A model generated the notes under the pieces. The model saw only the letters and a list, made by a program, of their open reading frames with translations, was not told the origin of the DNA and searched no databases. The translations under genes were made by a program, and so were the position numbers. Below are positions 31,800 through 32,657 of a stretch of 32,657 bases of DNA, piece by piece; the stretch's first letter is position 1; each line of letters opens with the position of its first letter. Origin of the DNA: Hymenoscyphus infarciens (Eukaryota > Ascomycota > Leotiomycetes > Helotiales > Helotiaceae); assembly GCA_001414345.1 (NCBI GenBank), contig LLCB01000466.1, forward strand, positions 1 to 32,657, written 5' to 3'.

Positions 31800-32657
31800 A
31801 CTATATAAACCTTATACTACTTTAACTCTAATTATAATATAAAGGTAGAAATAGACTTCTTAAAAGGAGTAATAGCTAGTATATTCTTATAATAATATAA
31901 TAGCTTTTAGTACCTTATTAGGTTTTACTTATACGTCTTAATTAGCTATAAATCGAATTAGAAGATCTATAATAAAGAACTATCTACTATTATAGAAGCT
32001 TTTAAGAAATAGTACTTTAAACTTATATTATATTAGAAGCGTATTAACGTATATTTAAACTATAGATTATTAGAATACTTTATAATAACTAAGCTACTTA
32101 TAGCTAAGTAAGTCTAATAGATAGAGTTTTTATTAGACTTTAACTTTTAGATCTAATTTATATCTAAGAAGAGTAATTAAAAAGTAGATATATTAACTTA
32201 ATATAAATAAGACCTAAAAACCTATAATTAAGCTAAATTAGATAGCCGCTCTTATACTCTCTTAGAACCTAATCAGTTAGACTCTTAAATTAACGCTAAA
32301 CTTACTTAGATCTTTTTATAAGAATAGTCTATATCTCTTAATATAATAGATATTATTCTAAAGTTAAGTTTAAACATAATTTAGAAGTTGAAAGAAGATA
32401 ACCTATACTCTTTTTAAAAAGAATATTATAAACTTCTAAATAAATACTCTATCTTACTAGATAATTTACTCCTTTTTAAGAATTAACTTTACATTTAAAG
32501 GAATACTAAACTCTATATAAAGCTAATTAGAGAAGTCTATAACTAAGTATCTAGTACTTATCTAAGTATAAAAAAGATATACTAGTTATTAGTATAATAC
32601 TACTACTAGGCTAGAATGTTTTTAGACTATAAGAGGTATATAAGGAATTATTAAGCT
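31800..32657 (+). pseudogene. RNase H and integrase start of element B (decayed)
   Basis: Colinear with bases 1-831 of the window. It carries the same RNase H blocks and the start of the integrase zinc-binding region ending in FLDYKRYIRNY at the window edge. Differences from element A are C/T and G/A transitions. Confidence 0.88.

Larger units (their letters stand above)
27717..32657 (+). mobile_element. Gypsy element B, 5' part (RIP-degraded Ty3/Gypsy chromovirus)
   Basis: A 475 bp 5' LTR (27,717-28,191) is followed by a gag region, a zinc knuckle near 29,818-29,860, a retropepsin-like segment near 30,099, reverse transcriptase about 31,000-31,560, RNase H from about 31,800 and the integrase N-terminus up to the window end. 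All frames carry TAA/TAG stops. The last 831 bp align without indels to window bases 1-831 (element A). The element continues beyond the window. Confidence 0.92.

Overview
The window looks like a filamentous ascomycete (Pezizomycotina) chromosome with a two-compartment layout. Support comes from short GT-AG introns of 45-98 nt with GCTAAC/GCTAAT-like branch points, typical ascomycete gene families, and flanks destroyed in the manner of repeat-induced point mutation (RIP). A leotiomycete is my guess; the sequence does not prove it.

Layout. Bases 1 to about 11,160 and about 25,430 to 32,657 are very AT-rich and almost free of the dinucleotides CA and TG. They hold dead LTR retrotransposons. The left flank carries the 3' part of a Ty3/Gypsy chromovirus (element A: RNase H, integrase, chromodomain, an unexplained 1.3 kb segment, polypurine tract, 475 bp 3' LTR), then a Ty1/Copia internal region, then unassigned AT-rich DNA. 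The right flank carries the LTR end of a minus-strand relative (element C), interrupted by the 5' LTR of a plus-strand Gypsy element (element B: LTR, gag, protease, reverse transcriptase, RNase H, start of integrase). A and B are the same family in the same orientation. Window base 1 corresponds to base 31,827 and base 831 to the last base, with no indel between.

The island from 11,160 to 25,430 has normal composition and carries, in order: a 36-nt perfect palindrome; two related MITE-like inverted-repeat elements that bracket a membrane-anchored cysteine-rich protein gene; an NmrA-like NAD(P)-binding protein (+); the riboflavin-pathway reductase RIB7 (+); an isochorismatase-fold cysteine hydrolase with a signal-peptide-like N-terminus (-, 7 exons); an AIFM2/FSP1-like FAD oxidoreductase (-, 3 exons); a small coiled-coil-like gene with an apparent frameshift (-); and an acetamidase-type amidase (-, 7 exons). 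I rebuilt the exon structures by eye, and every spliced frame closes: 274, 239, 371 and 564 residues.

The genes do not form an obvious biosynthetic cluster. Amidase and isochorismatase-type hydrolases both act on small nitrogenous or amide compounds, and the amidase promoter has a dense GATA cluster consistent with nitrogen control. The most unusual signals are the conserved accessory segment in the Gypsy family, the repeated AGCTTAC motif upstream of RIB7, the MITE pair, and the possibility that A and B recombine and delete the whole island.
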